Origin: Amaranthus tricolor
Taxonomy: Eukaryota > Streptophyta > Magnoliopsida > Caryophyllales > Amaranthaceae
NCBI RefSeq assembly: GCF_026212465.1
Contig: NC_080057.1
Span: 27,076,147 to 27,140,146, forward strand
Direction of reading: 5' to 3'
DNA: 64,000 nucleotides
Part shown: in pieces, positions 1 through 15,648 of the stretch
Layout of the letters: every line of letters begins with the position of its first letter
How positions within the stretch are numbered: the first letter of the stretch is position 1
Translations under genes and position numbers: made by a program
The notes under the pieces: model-generated
Seen by the model: the letters and a program-made list of their open reading frames with translations, nothing else
Databases searched by the model: none
Told to the model about the DNA's origin: nothing

Positions 1-2459
1 TTCTAGAAGCTTCTTATACTATAGATCGAGCTTCTTCTTTTGAAAGTTCATCTTCTTTTGCTTCTGTTCCTTTACAGCCTATTCCAAGGAATTTGATAAA
101 TTCTGGTCCACTTCCTTTGAGTAGGTATTCAGGTTCCGGTTCGGGTTTGATTGAGAGAGGTTTCTTATCAGGTCCTATTGAAAGAGGGATTCTTTCTGGT
201 CCAATTGATCAACAAAGAATTAATCCAAACTTGGAAAGGATTAAGTCTAAGTATGAGTTTAACAAATGGGGATCTATCAAAGGGATTAAAGATTCTATCT
301 TGGGTGTTATTTGGGGGAATTGGAATGGGTTTGAGAATAAGAAAACAGGGTATGATTCCATTAGGGAATGTGTAAGTTATCACAATAATGAAAGTGTTGG
401 GAAAAGTAGTAGTATTGTGAGTTTTAGCTGTCAAATGAGCTTAGGAGATGAGAATGAAATTGAGAATAATGGGAATGGGAATGGTTCATCAATGGGATTG
501 GGAATGGGAATCATGGAATCTCCAAATATTCAATGGGCACAAGGAAAAGCAGGGGAAGATAGAGTTCATGTAGTGATATCAGAAGATCACGGATGGGTTT
601 TTGTAGGGATTTATGATGGTTTTAATGGTCCAGATGCTCCTGATTTTTTGCTGTCTAATCTGTATTCAGCTGTTCATCAAGAGCTTAAGAGTTTGCTCCA
701 TGATAGTAGATCTGAATCGGAATCGGTTTCGGCCTCAGCCTCAAATCAATCCACAATCTCAAAAGATTCTAGTGTTGGAATCAACCATGTCGATGAAGAT
801 GTCAATGATTCTTTGAGAAGAGATAGTGGATTGGATTGTAGTTGTTCTTGGTGTATTATTGATGCACATGAAGAAGCCAATATTGATGAGGTAAATATCA
901 AGAAAAAGCAAGTTTGTAGGAATAGGAATAGGAATGATAGCCAAATATTGGAGCTTGATGAAAGAATAAGGGAGAAACTTAAGCAAATGGGTATGAATTG
1001 GCCACGGAAAACAACACATTCTGATGTTCTAAGAGCACTTTCCAATGCCTTGAAGAAGACTGAGGAAGCTTATTTAGATGTTGCTGATAAGATGGTTAAG
1101 GAAAACCCTGAACTTTCTTTGATGGGTTCTTGTGTTTTGGTTATGTTGATGATTGGAGAAGATGTTTACTTGATGAATGTTGGTGATAGTCGGGCAGTTT
1201 TAGCCCAAAATCCTGCTTCTGATGCTCATTTTTCTGATGATTTTCCTCACGTTTCTTCTCTTCAACTAACTGTGGATCATAATACCCATGTCAAACAGGT
1301 TTCTTTACTACTTTCATGAATCAATCATTTGTTCATTTGCAATTGTTGACCCTTGCTAGATTATTGTTGTTTAAGCTAATCTTGTATGAGACCGACCCAT
1401 ATTATTAAACGTCTTACGGTGAGACGATCTCAATTTAAGATTTTGTCTAGTAAAAAAAAATGTTGTACTTTGAACTCCTCATCATCATACTCTATAAATC
1501 ACGCTCATAGATACTCTATAAATCACGCTCATAGAAACTATAATGGGTGTATGGGATTGGGGAAGGTTAGATGAAGGCAGACCAGTGTAACGTATCCTCG
1601 ACTTCAATGTTATGAAAACTAGATGATTTCTACATTTTGGCACTTATATATGTGCACTTGTGATTCCAGGAAGTTCAAAGAATTAGAAAAGAACATCCGA
1701 ATGATCCCTGTGCAGTGGTAAATGATCGTGTTAAAGGGTCATTGAAGATCACTCGTGCTTTTGGTGCAGGATTTCTCAAGCAGGTAACAAACAATTTTGC
1801 ACAAATTCGATCAATGATTATGAGTATAATTACTAGAAAGAAAGTACAAATTGTTAATGGGTGTATTCTATAAAAACAGCCAAAATGGAATGAAGCTTTA
1901 TTGGAGATGTTCAGAATTGACTATGTTGGTAACTCACCATATCTAACATGTTCTCCATCACTACACCATCACAAAATAAGCCTAAGAGACAAATTTTTGA
2001 TCCTATCTTCTGATGGACTTTATCAATACTTCACCAATGAAGAAGCTGTGTTGGAGGTCGAACTCTTCATGGCCTCCACACCTGAGGGAGACCCTGCTCA
2101 ACATCTCATCGAGGAGCTTTTGTTTCGTGCTGCTAAAAAAGCTGGTAAGTTATGTAATCTATGGAACTATTCTCGTGTTATAGTCATACTGTATATAACA
2201 TATTGTAGAACTTCAAACATCCGTAACATTTTCTCATACTAGCTCTGATACCATATTTAGGAATCAATTCAACTAAAACTCTAAAAGCTTAAATCAATGA
2301 TTTTAGTTGACACTAAAATGTGTGTTATAAATACTTATTGCAGGAATGGATTTCTATGAGTTGCTAGAAATTCCACAAGGGGAACGTCGAAGGTACCATG
2401 ACGATGTGTCTGTTATTGTCATATCGTTAGAAGGAAGAATATGGCGTTCATCTGTGTAA
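1..2459 (+). CDS. POLTERGEIST-like protein phosphatase 2C (5' end outside window)
   Basis: Serine/threonine phosphatase of the plant POL/PLL clade of PP2Cs, metal-dependent enzymes that act at the plasma membrane in receptor-kinase signalling. Exons read as <1-1298, 1670-1783, 1880-2144 and 2344-2459 (stop TAA). All junctions are GT-AG and keep frame, giving 596 residues in the window. The N-terminal part has the clade's repeated SGP-IERG signature, which comes before the catalytic domain. The PP2C motifs run in order: GEDRVHVV, the metal-binding [45 protein letters not shown] and finally HDDVSVIVI, so the metal-binding aspartates are present. The catalytic domain carries a long acidic, serine-rich insert. 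The frame is open from base 3, so the start codon lies upstream. A leftover repeat with inverted GAGAC/GTCTC words sits in the first intron. Which paralogue (POL, PLL1 or PLL4/5) is not decided. Confidence 0.93.
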
Positions 2460-3331
2460 ATAGAGCCTTTTAATAACTAAAACTTGCACACATAGAGATC
2501 ATGCACTAATTTGTTGATAAATTCTCTTGCCAATTTTGTTACAAAATTCCCCCTTTCGCCAAGAAAAAAAAAAGGTTTATTTGATTGTGTAATATACTAT
2601 CTACAATACAACAATCAAAACAAAATCAAGAAAGCTCAATGTGAGTATTTCAGTGTATAGGAGTATATAAGTTACAAAAGCAATTTTTCTCATTACTTCA
2701 CATTCTTTTATTTTTTTTTCTACCTTCCTTATGTACAAATTACTATATATACTTTTTTCCTTCCCAAGCTAAGGAAATAACATTTATTTTCATCTATTTT
2801 CTTTATATACATTTTCTCTAAGACTAAGATTTATCTTTTTGATCTATTATTCGTCTAAATTTTTTTAAATTTATATTCATTTATGCAAATTTTAACTTTT
2901 TGGAATTAAATTGTACTCTTCATCTATAATTTTCTTATATTCTTCCCATTTTAAACTACAATATTTTGCGTTTCTAGCAAAATCATGCAATAATTGAAAA
3001 AAAAAATAATTGGTCAAAATATGCTTGATTAATAATTATTTAAAGAAGTTTTTTTTTTTTTTGGAAATTAGTTAAAGTTATTATATAATAAATGTTTGTT
3101 CATAGTAGAATCAAAAATAATGTTGAAATAAATGAGTGGAATTGGCCGGATTGAATATAATAAAATAAGTATTAGGAGTGAAGTATTAGAAGCAATAAGG
3201 AATAGAATAAAGGGAGTTAGTAAAGTCAAAGGTTTAAAACTTTTAATAGTGATTTGTTTAACAACTAATGTCCTGTCAACTTACTGGAAGTCTGGAAGCT
3301 GCCAAACACAAAAATTAAAATGACAGCAGCC

Positions 3332-3377
<46 letters not shown>
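3332..3377. repeat. (TAA)n microsatellite
   Basis: About 15 uninterrupted trinucleotide units, seen directly. It is likely to vary in length between individuals. Confidence 0.97.
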
Positions 3378-3378
<1 letters not shown>

Positions 3379-4559
3379 TAATCAAATTAACATGAGTCGT
3401 CTTTTAAAGTAGTTTGAACTTTGAACATTTCTCCAAATAAACTTCACGTGAATTTGTCATTCTAATTATTATATACTGAGAGGATCAAGACAAGATTAGT
3501 ACTGAACCAGAACCACATAGTTGAATATCGACTATTAGGGGTAACTCAGTTTAGTAGAAATCCATTCCAATTATCTTTTGAGGACATTACCAAAGTAAGC
3601 CAAGATTAATTATCGTTTTGAGGTTTAAAGTGATTTTGAGATTCGCTATACTGAGTTTATTTGCCGTCATATAATTGTTCTATGTTCTAGTGTATTCAAC
3701 CGAGTTTCTAGCCATCCCAATTCTCAATCATGTCTACCCAATTTCATGAATATATTTTTGTAGCTCATGATGATATTTTATAGATATAAAGAAATTTCGA
3801 TAATCATTTGGTGAGATTCCAAGTCATTTGGAGTATTTTAAACCAAGCTTCGGTGGAAGCTAATATAAATACAAGTGCTGGAATGATTTATATGAAGCTT
3901 CAATCGAATTCTCATAATATTCAAAAGGCTTCATCCTCCCAAGTCCCAGATAAATTATGATGGCTTGCAAATGGAACTTTGCTTGAGACTAATTCGGCTT
4001 CGCTGGAAAATTGCAGATTTGTAATAAATCCTCATAAATCTCGCTAAAGACCCGAATTCAAGAAAAAGTTTCATTAGACATGGTTGATGATCGAGATGGC
4101 TAGAAACTCGCTTGAAAACACTCAAACATCAACATTAAGGCACGAAAAGGCATACGACGATAAATAAACTCAATTTAACAAATCTTGATAACTTTCAACC
4201 TCAAAATACTAAATAAAGTTCTCAATAAACCACTAAGAGAAGCAATAAGTTTAAAATGCAACACTTATCATATGACCATCAAACTTTAGCATGATTTAAA
4301 GGTTCTAGTATTTAAATTTATTGTCATTTCAAAAAAATAGCTTCGTTTATATTAATTATGTATAATCAAGGAATCCTACATAGATGAAAATCACTTTAAA
4401 ACATTTGAAAAACAAAACATTACTCCTATGCTTATTAAAATTTCTTACTTGTTGTGAATGGGCTACGGCAATGGTGAAGAACAATAACAAAAACAAGTAC
4501 AAAGAAAAACAACAAAAAACAGAGCACAACAATGGAGAAGACAAAACACAAGATATATG

Positions 4560-5165
4560 AGGTATCTAAGGATACCTCCCCCTCAAAATAAGTATCTTAT
4601 CATTAATATATTCAACAATACATTAATGACTCACCTTACAAGTTTTAAGAACAACCTCTCAAAGCAAAGATTGAACCTTTAATGTCAATCTCTCTTAAAT
4701 GTCCTAATACAAATAGAATGAACTCTCTTGGTTAAAACCTTAGTTGATTCTAAGTATCAGGCTCTCACACTAACCCTAATGAACTCCTAAAACTCCTTAT
4801 ATAGCCCCATGTCATATTTGGGATCCTTAAGACAATCCCACAAAAAACCGAGACTAAAACAGAAGGTATTCTGTTTCGTGTGCTGTACCTCGCTCGGGCG
4901 AGCGTGTCATCAGTTATCACAACAACTTCTTGGCTCGACCGAGCCATTTTGCTCCACTAGTCGATACGGCCCCTTTTGGCACTCCCTTGCCAACATCAAG
5001 CCACGCCAAGCCATCCACCTTGATCACTTCCTCAAGTGATCCAAAGTGTATCACTATGTGCTTCAATTCATACTCATAATCACTCTTAATAATGCAAGCT
5101 ATTGAGTAAGCAACGGGGTGATCGAACTCACCTCTATCAAGGTGAGATTTAGAACTTGACCAACA
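4560..5165 (-). other. Possible LTR or other transposon-derived fragment
   Basis: This block is less AT-rich than its surroundings. It includes a TATA-like stretch that reads CTATATAAGGAG on the minus strand (around 4795-4806) and two palindromic words, GCTCGGGCGAGC near 4892-4903 and GCTCGACCGAGC near 4933-4944. Such composition in a non-coding block suggests an old retrotransposon LTR on the minus strand, but no paired LTR, coding remnant or target duplication was found. Confidence 0.25.
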
Positions 5166-6419
5166 AAATTTCTTACTAATTCACATTTAAGCCGCTAAAA
5201 TCTAGAAGCAAATTTAAATATATAAGAAAAATGTTGATCAACGAAATTAATGCTCACAAATACCACTCAAAGTTTTTTTTAGTTGATACCACTCTAAATT
5301 TAATATTACTCGACATTTTATATCAATCACAACAAATATCTACTAAATTTACATCTAATTTTCAAATTTCACAATTTTGTAATATTAAAATAGTCAAATG
5401 CAATTTGATTTGATAAATATAAAAACTTAATAAGATTAGAGAATAATTAACCTGAAATCCTGAATCAATAATAAAGCATATTCTAAAATAGGTACCTTAT
5501 GTTATGAGGCGATAAAAGCATATGACGAATGTTTTGCTCCATAAAATTTCAAGAATTCATCCCCACAAATATACGTGGCTCGCTATTCACGTGTTATAAC
5601 TAAGATGTACACCTATTAAATTCGTCTATTGGATCGCTCTTGTACCACTTAATGGTAATTTTTTTCGATAAAATTATAAATTAATGTTTTCAAATTACAA
5701 TTGTAGAATACGAAATAATAACGTGCTTCAACTTATGAAAAATACTAATATTACACGTAAAATTCACCAAGTTTTAAGAAAACATGTTGGAAAGATGAAA
5801 TTGTGTTCAAATTAAATTTGATTAGACTTTTAGATTAAATTTACATTTGACAAGTCTTAGCAGATATATAAAATATTTATTCTATCAACAATCAGTTCGA
5901 AAGAAGAAAAAAGTCATATCTCAAAATATATATTAATACAAAATTTTAAAGTTGATTAAATTCAAATCAATTTATTTGACTCTTTATAGTGTGGTTGGTT
6001 ATAGTTACAAGCTAATATTTCTTAATTAGAATCTCACAAAAAATAATTCAACATAAAATTACTTTTTATCCGTAATCCAATTCAAATCAACTTAACTTTC
6101 GTTTTGATGATGAGTTATTATAAGTATGGAAGTATATTTATTTTAATAATCCAATTGAATCAAATTTAATAGAAGCGTCTAATGAAAATCATATATTTTT
6201 AAACTGAAAAGAGTACCATTTCTCTTTAATGGAATCAGATAGTTTGATTGTCGTTGGCCCTCGCGAAATCTCAATAGTTTTTCCCTACGTTAAATTTGAA
6301 TCTTTTCCCATAATATTGCTAAAAAAAAAAAATAATTCCCACTTTGCATTATGTGGGAAAGTATTTCCCACAATATCGTCTACGTGGAAATTTGTTTTTT
6401 TTTTTTAATTTTTCAGACA

Positions 6420-6552
6420 AAACCGCCATTTAAGATGGCGGTTTGCCTTAAGCACTAAACCGCCAAATGAAGTAGCGGTTTGGTCAAGGCAAACCGCAAT
6501 CTCATGTGGCAGTTTGGTCCCTGGTAAACTGCCACTTCATGTGGCGGTTTGC
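6420..6552. repeat. Subterminal palindromic CCGCC repeats, left end of MULE
   Basis: Four imperfect copies of a word of the form AAACCGCCA(n)TGGCGGTTT follow each other here, for example around 6422-6443 and 6523-6550. Each could fold back on itself. Matching copies occur near the right end of the element at 8968-8993, 9048-9072 and 9090-9113. Arrays of this kind near MULE ends may serve as transposase-binding sites, which is an inference here. Confidence 0.85.
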
Positions 6553-6998
6553 TTGTGGCCTGCAACTTTTTTTTCTTTCATTTCCCCTAAATAGTGAACG
6601 CAACCTGCATTAAACTAGTTCAATACCATCTATCCCATAATAATCAATTACGAACCAGCTTGATTTGAAAAAATTAATTATGAAAATAATGCGAAGATAT
6701 ATTACAATCATGGAAAGTCATACAAGAAGTTCAAATCATATAAGAATATACAAAGTTTGTTAAACTACAACCACCCGCCCCTTTTGTTTTGCGCACCGGT
6801 GTATGATGATGGTGTGAACTCGTCAACCTCCGCAATGACATTAAGAGCAGGAGCTCGTCGTTGACTAGCACGCTGATATGTGATGATCCTTTGCGGAGGC
6901 GATGGATGTGGAGGAGGAGTGGTGATGGAAGCTATAGGAACGAATGACGACATAGTACCGGATGTCGATGGCGATCTGGAAGACCGACCTCGAGTAGA

Positions 6999-7470
6999 TT
7001 AACGCTGGCGACCTCTTGTGGACCGAGAATTGGATCCTCCGGAAGAGCTACCTAGGTGGGCTGAACTCCGTGGAGAAGGAGTGTGGAATGTGTCATCTAC
7101 CTCGCCAATGACGGGTGGAGTCGGTATGAGGTACTCATAAACCGCCTGACTCAATGCATCGGTCAACGACGCGTTAATGGAGCCTAGGGTCTGAGAACAT
7201 AGCCGATACCCCACATCAACTGGCGATATAGCAGCCCCTTGAATCGTGTCATTGCATTGTATGAGCACCGATCGGATGCGCTCAGCCTGTTTGTTATCAT
7301 TATATTGTTAAAAGAGTCACATAAAACTATTACTATATGTTATGAGTGTTGAAAGAAGACGTACCAGTAACGTAGATGTCGGATGGTAATGTGATCCTAG
7401 CTGCGCAAATGTGGTGTTCGTTAGGCGTAATATGGAGATACGCCTGTACCAACTCATGTACATAGCAGAG
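6999..7470 (-). pseudogene. Plant-mobile-domain-like C-terminal remnant inside MULE
   Basis: Downstream of the transposase stub on the same strand, a frame around 7462-7351 reads SSAMYMSWYRRIS. This resembles the Y-x-x-WYR-x-I motif at the end of plant mobile domain (MAIN-like, 'phosphatase 7 long form homolog') proteins. A GT donor follows at about 7350. An acceptor at about 7287 leads into an exon, AERIRSVLIQCNDTIQG to RSTRGRQR and stop at 6999, with a basic Ser/Gly-rich tail. Members of this family are known passengers of plant transposons. The body of the domain is missing, so this is a remnant. Assignment rests on a short motif. Confidence 0.4.
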
Positions 7471-8368
7471 CTAAACTATATCCTCCGCATTAGTGCATTG
7501 GACAACGTACTTTGAAGGCTCCAACTCAATTACACGGAGATTTCTATTGTTAGAAATCGCCCATGCTTTAACATTCTTCTTAAGGTGGTCTAAGGAGCTA
7601 AACTCTTGCCCTATCCTAAAGTCTCCATTTTCATTCATGGAGTTGTCATCGTTCCAGGTCATCCATGCATCAATCAATCTTTGATCAACATCATCAATTC
7701 TAAGCCAGTCTTGAGATGGAGTGTCATCTCTAATCGCTACATCTAGAGCTTCTCTTCTTTCATCATCCTCCTCTGAATTAGAATCAATATGCTCATCCTC
7801 TTGATCTAAAGAATCAACCTCGTTTGCATTACGCCTACCCAAATGACTCGTGGAGATGGTGTTCATTACACCACCACCAATGCCACGTGAATGAGTTGGA
7901 GAGATAAGCTCATCCAAGTGCTCATTAACGTAATTTGGGTTACTTAATATTTCAGTGAATGTATTATGGTGTACACTAGGACCCGATTCTGGAAGTTCCA
8001 TGCTAGTCATCACTTCCCTCGCATTATCCAAATTTGCAACCAATTCAATGTAAACCTCCATTGCCGTTCTAGGGGATTGTGATGCCGCATAAGCAAGAGT
8101 ACTTTTGCTTTCATCATTCTTAATCGGGACTAACACATTTTTCCCAGTCATCGGATATTTCATCTCCATTTTTAACATAAAAGAGTTGCGAATCACAACC
8201 AATTACATCACATATTTTGCTATAAAACACCTCAAAATTAGTATTCTGACCATGGATAAACATCACTGTATTTAATCCACCATTATACACAACATCGAAT
8301 CCAATATAACTTACTTCCCCACCCCAATACACTATAACAAGATAATGATCAATATTCTGCAAACACAA
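7471..8368 (-). pseudogene. MULE transposase N-terminal remnant
   Basis: Two overlapping minus-strand frames (8368-8120 and 8202-7471) together resemble the N-terminal half of plant MuDR-like transposases. The first has a small PB1-like region (VIVYWGGEVSYIGFDVVYNG). A long acidic serine/aspartate linker follows. The second ends with a typical MuDR DNA-binding start, FRIGQEFSSLDHLKKNVKAW to SKYVVQC, which stops right after its first cysteine. The two pieces are out of frame with each other and the DDE catalytic domain is absent. I infer a broken, non-functional gene inside the MULE at 6298-9233. Confidence 0.75.
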
Positions 8369-9242
8369 ACATGTTTTTCATGCGATTTCACATACATTTT
8401 ATTGTTGATTATGAGTATAGTAAGTGTAAATGTGAATACAAGAATTTGTCATATTAAGGTATTTGAACACTTATTAGAATTTTCAATTCAAATATAAAGC
8501 TAAAAATACCATGAATATATACTAAAACCATTAAACTAACCCAACAAAGTAATAAACTTTCATTGAAACATTTCATCAAACACTTTATATGCATACAAAC
8601 CAAATCATAAAATTCAACTACAAATGTGTAAAATATAAGCTTAAATCATGAAATCTAGAGAATGTAACAAACAATCAATATATTTATAACTTCAAATGAC
8701 AACAATAATGAACAAAATATTCAATTTGCAAATTGAAATAAATTAGGGTTTATATTAATACCTTAAATGATGATGAAAATGAAAAGTAAAGAAGGAGAGG
8801 ATGAGAATGTAGTTGATTAATTTAGTTGAATGAGAGGAATTGTGAATATGAAGTAAATGAGGATTGAAGAAAATTTTTTTTAAGAAGAACCGACAGCAAA
8901 ATGCTAAAGGAAGCAAATGAAATGAAGTGAAGTAATAAGAACAGAAACTGCGTTTTGTAAAGCTATAAAACCGCCACTTCAAGTGGCGGATTGCTTCATA
9001 TTATTTTATTTTTTTTAATGTTTTTTTAAAAAAACTGAAATTCATTTAAACCGCCATTTCATTTAGCGGTTTAGTTAAGATTCCTAAACAAAACCGTCAT
9101 TTCATGTAGCGATTATATATTAAAAAAAATTTTAAAACCTATCCTACGTGGACGATATTATAGGAAATACTTTCTCATAATACCTAAAGTGGGAATTATT
9201 TTTTTTTTGGGGCAATATTGTGGGAAAACTTTCGTTAAATTT

Positions 9243-10798
9243 TAAAAAATGTAAAAATAAATAAAAATAGAAATAGTAACTTGGAGTAATTCCTAAAAGG
9301 AATAAAAAGACGGTCAGGAAAGCATCTCGGAGGATTCGCCACATCTTTCTTGTTTTGCTTTTGCACATCTCGCTTCGCAGCCCTCCTTCAAAGGTGATCC
9401 ACTCATCTCTCTTTCTTTACTTTGGTTTTTATTTTTTAGTAATTACTTCATCTTCATTACCGTCAATTCTTCTTCTTTTTTTTATGATTATACGCTGCAT
9501 TCAAGGTTTTATTTTTGGGTTTTTTTGAGTTTATGTTCATATGTTTTTTCAATTCTAGGTTGTTACGATATTTTTTTAAATCAAATGATAAAGATTTGTT
9601 AATTCTGTCAAAACTGTAAATTAGGTTTCAATTTGATTTATATAAACTGCTGCTTTTGAGTTTTGATCCTTAGATTATTTTCTTGTTATTGTATAATTCT
9701 CCCAATTTGTTGTTATTGCTTCTTTTTAATCCTTAATGCTATTTTATTACTGAATGAATTTGAGTTTGGAGGCTTTTTTTTCGTATTTCCTAGATCTTTG
9801 ATTAATCGGTAAAAGAAGCTTGAAGTATGTCAATTATCGGAGAAAAGAGAAAACCTACTTTGAGTAATTGATAATTTTTTATTTTTTCAAAAAAGATTTA
9901 TGTACAATTTAATGTCTTGGTTAAGAGATCTGCGTTTTAACATGGGAATTGCAAATGATAGTAACTACTTCTTTCAAGCTTTATATTATTTGGGTTTAGT
10001 TCAGGTGTTTGCAACTTTACCAGGATTATCTTCACCTGTAATTCTTCTGAATTGTTGTTAAATATTTGTAATTTTTCTTTGTATGAAATCAGTACATTTC
10101 ATTTTACGGTTACACTCTCTGTCCCACGAGAATTGCTACAAGCCTACGAGTACAACTTTTGTGTATTTTGAGCGGGGTGAAAATATGTGCTTTTTATGCG
10201 GAAATATGAGATGTCTTGATGAGATGAAAAAACAAGTTAAATTTGTGATGGGAATTAAAGAAATAAGACGTGGGTGATCGTCAAAAGTAGAATGGTAGCA
10301 ATTACTATGGGAAGGATATATAAGCAAATTATAGAAATTCCCATGGGACAAAGGGAGTATAATTAGTACTTACAAGTTTCTGCATTTATGTTGTCAGAAG
10401 CTGCAATATGCTATTTTTGCAATTTCATGTTGTCTTAAAAGTTGTTTTAGTATTGGTGCATCATGTAATTTTCTGTTGATTATATTCCTGTTACATGTTT
10501 CCTGTACAGTATGCTGTACTAACGAAAAAATTATTGCAGAATTGGTACCTGTTCTTGATGAATTCGAAAACATCTGTGACATCCGTGGTTTCCTGCAATC
10601 CGGGAAACAAGAACAACTTCTTCCTCTGGATTTTGGTTTGCTTACTGCCTAAGTTTTCGGGAACTTTGATTGTTTACATAAACTTCCTTTTGGTCCAAGC
10701 AATTGATAGGAGTCCATCTGCATTACTCCTTTTGTCTTTTGATCCTTAGCTGTGCGTGAATTTGGCCATCTGCATCACTCCCTTTCTCATAAATAAGC
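9243..10798 (+). other. S6 kinase upstream region and probable 5'UTR intron
   Basis: No other gene is seen between the MULE and the S6K start codon. A pyrimidine-rich leader-like stretch (about 9330-9388) ends at AAAG|GTGATC, a good splice donor. T-rich intron-like DNA follows, so a 5'UTR intron of about 1.3 kb is likely. The exact acceptor is not certain. A Stowaway-like MITE (10113-10357) lies inside it. Confidence 0.5.
10113..10357. mobile_element. Stowaway-like MITE (Tc1/mariner type)
   Basis: The element is 245 bp and is bounded by TA on each side (10111-10112 and 10358-10359). The terminal inverted repeats match: the left end starts CACTCTCTGTCCCA and the right end, read inwards, starts CTCCCTTTGTCCCA, followed by a similar GAGAATT/GGAATT block. 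Size, TA duplication and CTCCCTNNGTCCC-type ends are typical of Stowaway MITEs. It has no coding capacity. Confidence 0.75.
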
Positions 10799-13748
<2,950 letters not shown>

Positions 13749-15639
13749 CCTCAAGTTCTCTATGCTCATTCATAATGTCTAAAATATTGAATGTTCTCTT
13801 CTGCGTACGAAGCTGTTTGATCCCTTTGGATCACATGCTTACTCGTGCATCAAACTTTTTCTTCATATTTGTGTAACTCGTACATCAAACTTAGCGTTGT
13901 TGTTGCCCAATTACTTGATTTTAATTACTATTGTTAGGTTAATTGGTCATTACTATTTGTTCTCCAATTACTGGAATTTGGAAAGGAACAACACCTGTTG
14001 ACAATTGCAATGTCTATCATATACTCTTTATCACCTTGCTTTGAAAGAATCTAGAGTTCAAACTTGGACTCCATTAAATGTATACAATATAATTCATGGA
14101 TGATTGTTGTAAGAGACTCTAAATTCTTAATCATAATCTTCTGATTAATTATTCTGAATTTTCAATTCAAATTTCTAATCTTTTGGTTATTCATTTCAAA
14201 CCATTTTTAATTCCTAAATCTTTTTCGATTTTGTAATTTCTTTCAAATATTAAACTTAAAATAAATATTATTTTGTTTAAAATCTTTTTATAAACACTAA
14301 AATATTATTTTATTATTTTATAGTACGAAAAGTAAAATATTATTATATTTATACTTTTGTAAAACTTTACGTTTTAACTTTCTTCCTTAAACTAACATTA
14401 CTACTTATTATTTTAACCTTATAACTTTGATTTGATTATTTTATATATGAAAAAAGAGTTGTATTTTTATTATTAACTTTAAGTATAGTTTAAGCAAAAT
14501 TTTCTAAGTATATTGCATATTTTCATTATCAAATTGACCCATTATTTTAAAGTATATTTACTTGTACTACTAGAAAAAAAAATTGATGAACCAAAATCCT
14601 TTCTATAGTAACCCATGGCCATAATATTCATTACTTACACAAGGTATCACCATTTCCTTACACAAGCTAACCTTCTTCTACACTCCAAACTCTTACACAT
14701 TCACTTACACACTCTAACTCTTACGCATTCACTTACACACTTTAAATCACTTACACAAGTTAACCTTCTTCTATACTCCTAAAATACTTTTTCATACTAT
14801 CTAATGAATTACAAAGTTGCCCAAACTCATTATAAATACCCCCTTAGCCATGAGATCACTTACACCACCATCATCAAATCTTTCTAACATTCTTTCTTAT
14901 ATTTTAACTTCATTTAAATCTTACTACCTTAATACCTTTATTATTAGTTGAAGAAATTCAAGAAGATGGAGCTTAGAACACTCTTTATTTAGCTAAATCA
15001 TCATCATTATGTTGCATTATTGGGTTATTACTTTGGGTACTTAATGTATTATTATTTTTGGAGTTTGGATTTAATTATTTTGGAAGCTTAAAAGATCATC
15101 ATTATTTTGGGAGTTTGGATTAATTATCTTTGAAACATTATTATCTATCTTGGAGGGTCTTATTTCTTATTATTTTTCTAATTAGTACTTAGTACTAATC
15201 CATGGTGTTAGTATGATATAACTTCTTACCCTACTCTTTTTATGGAATTTTACATTATATTTACTTTATAATATGCAAAATATGAAATATGTTGATATGT
15301 TTTAGTAGGAAGTTAGTTTAATGAAATTATGATCAAGATTATATTTAGTATGTGTATGCTAAAAGTATTTTTAGTATGTTAATTTAATAATCTTTGAACA
15401 AGTTTAGGAAGTTGGGTGCAAAATTATATTCTAGTGATATTAAGTATGATTTATGTTATAAACTAGAGCTAGTATGTTTATGAGTTAAGTGTTACATTAG
15501 GAATGCTATTATTTTTTTTATGTTAAAATCTTTATTAATATGTTTATGTTAGCTTTCAAATTAGTTTATAAGGTACTACGTTATTCAATGAACGTATTTG
15601 ACTAAGTATGATTGTATTAAGAATATTGTTATTATAATT
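13749..15639. other. Intergenic, low-complexity, possible old LTR
   Basis: This is the 3' flank of S6K followed by strongly AT-rich DNA. Around 14690-14760 the words ACTCTTACRCATTCACTTACACAC are duplicated in tandem. A TATA-like ATTATAAATACCCCC lies near 14829 and is followed by a leader-like CT-rich stretch. Together these hint at a retrotransposon LTR, but no partner LTR was recognised and no gene is seen. Confidence 0.4.
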
Positions 15640-15648
15640 TATTTTGAG

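Larger units (their letters stand above)
2460..6288. other. Intergenic, AT-rich, no gene seen
   Basis: This is the 3' flank of the PP2C gene followed by low-complexity AT-rich DNA. It holds a (TAA)n microsatellite and a stretch at about 4560-5165 that looks like transposon-derived sequence. The open frames here (for example 3132-3323 and 5231-5413) are short, lack recognisable domains and have the base composition of random AT-rich DNA. Confidence 0.6.
6298..9233 (-). mobile_element. Complete non-autonomous Mutator-like element (MULE) with 9-bp target duplication
   Basis: The element is 2936 bp and is flanked by a perfect 9-bp direct repeat, GTTAAATTT (6289-6297 and 9234-9242), the size typical of Mutator insertions. 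Its ends form long terminal inverted repeats of roughly 110 bp. The left end starts GAATCTTTTCCC and the right end, read inwards, starts GAAAGTTTTCCC. Shared inner blocks include AATATTGC, AATAATTCCCAC and AAAGTATTTCC. Inside the inverted repeats are copies of a palindromic CCGCCA...TGGCGG word. On the minus strand lie remnants of a MULE transposase N-terminus and of another protein's C-terminus. No intact transposase is present, so it would need enzyme supplied in trans. It ends about 100 bp before the likely 5' leader of the S6 kinase gene. Confidence 0.9.
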
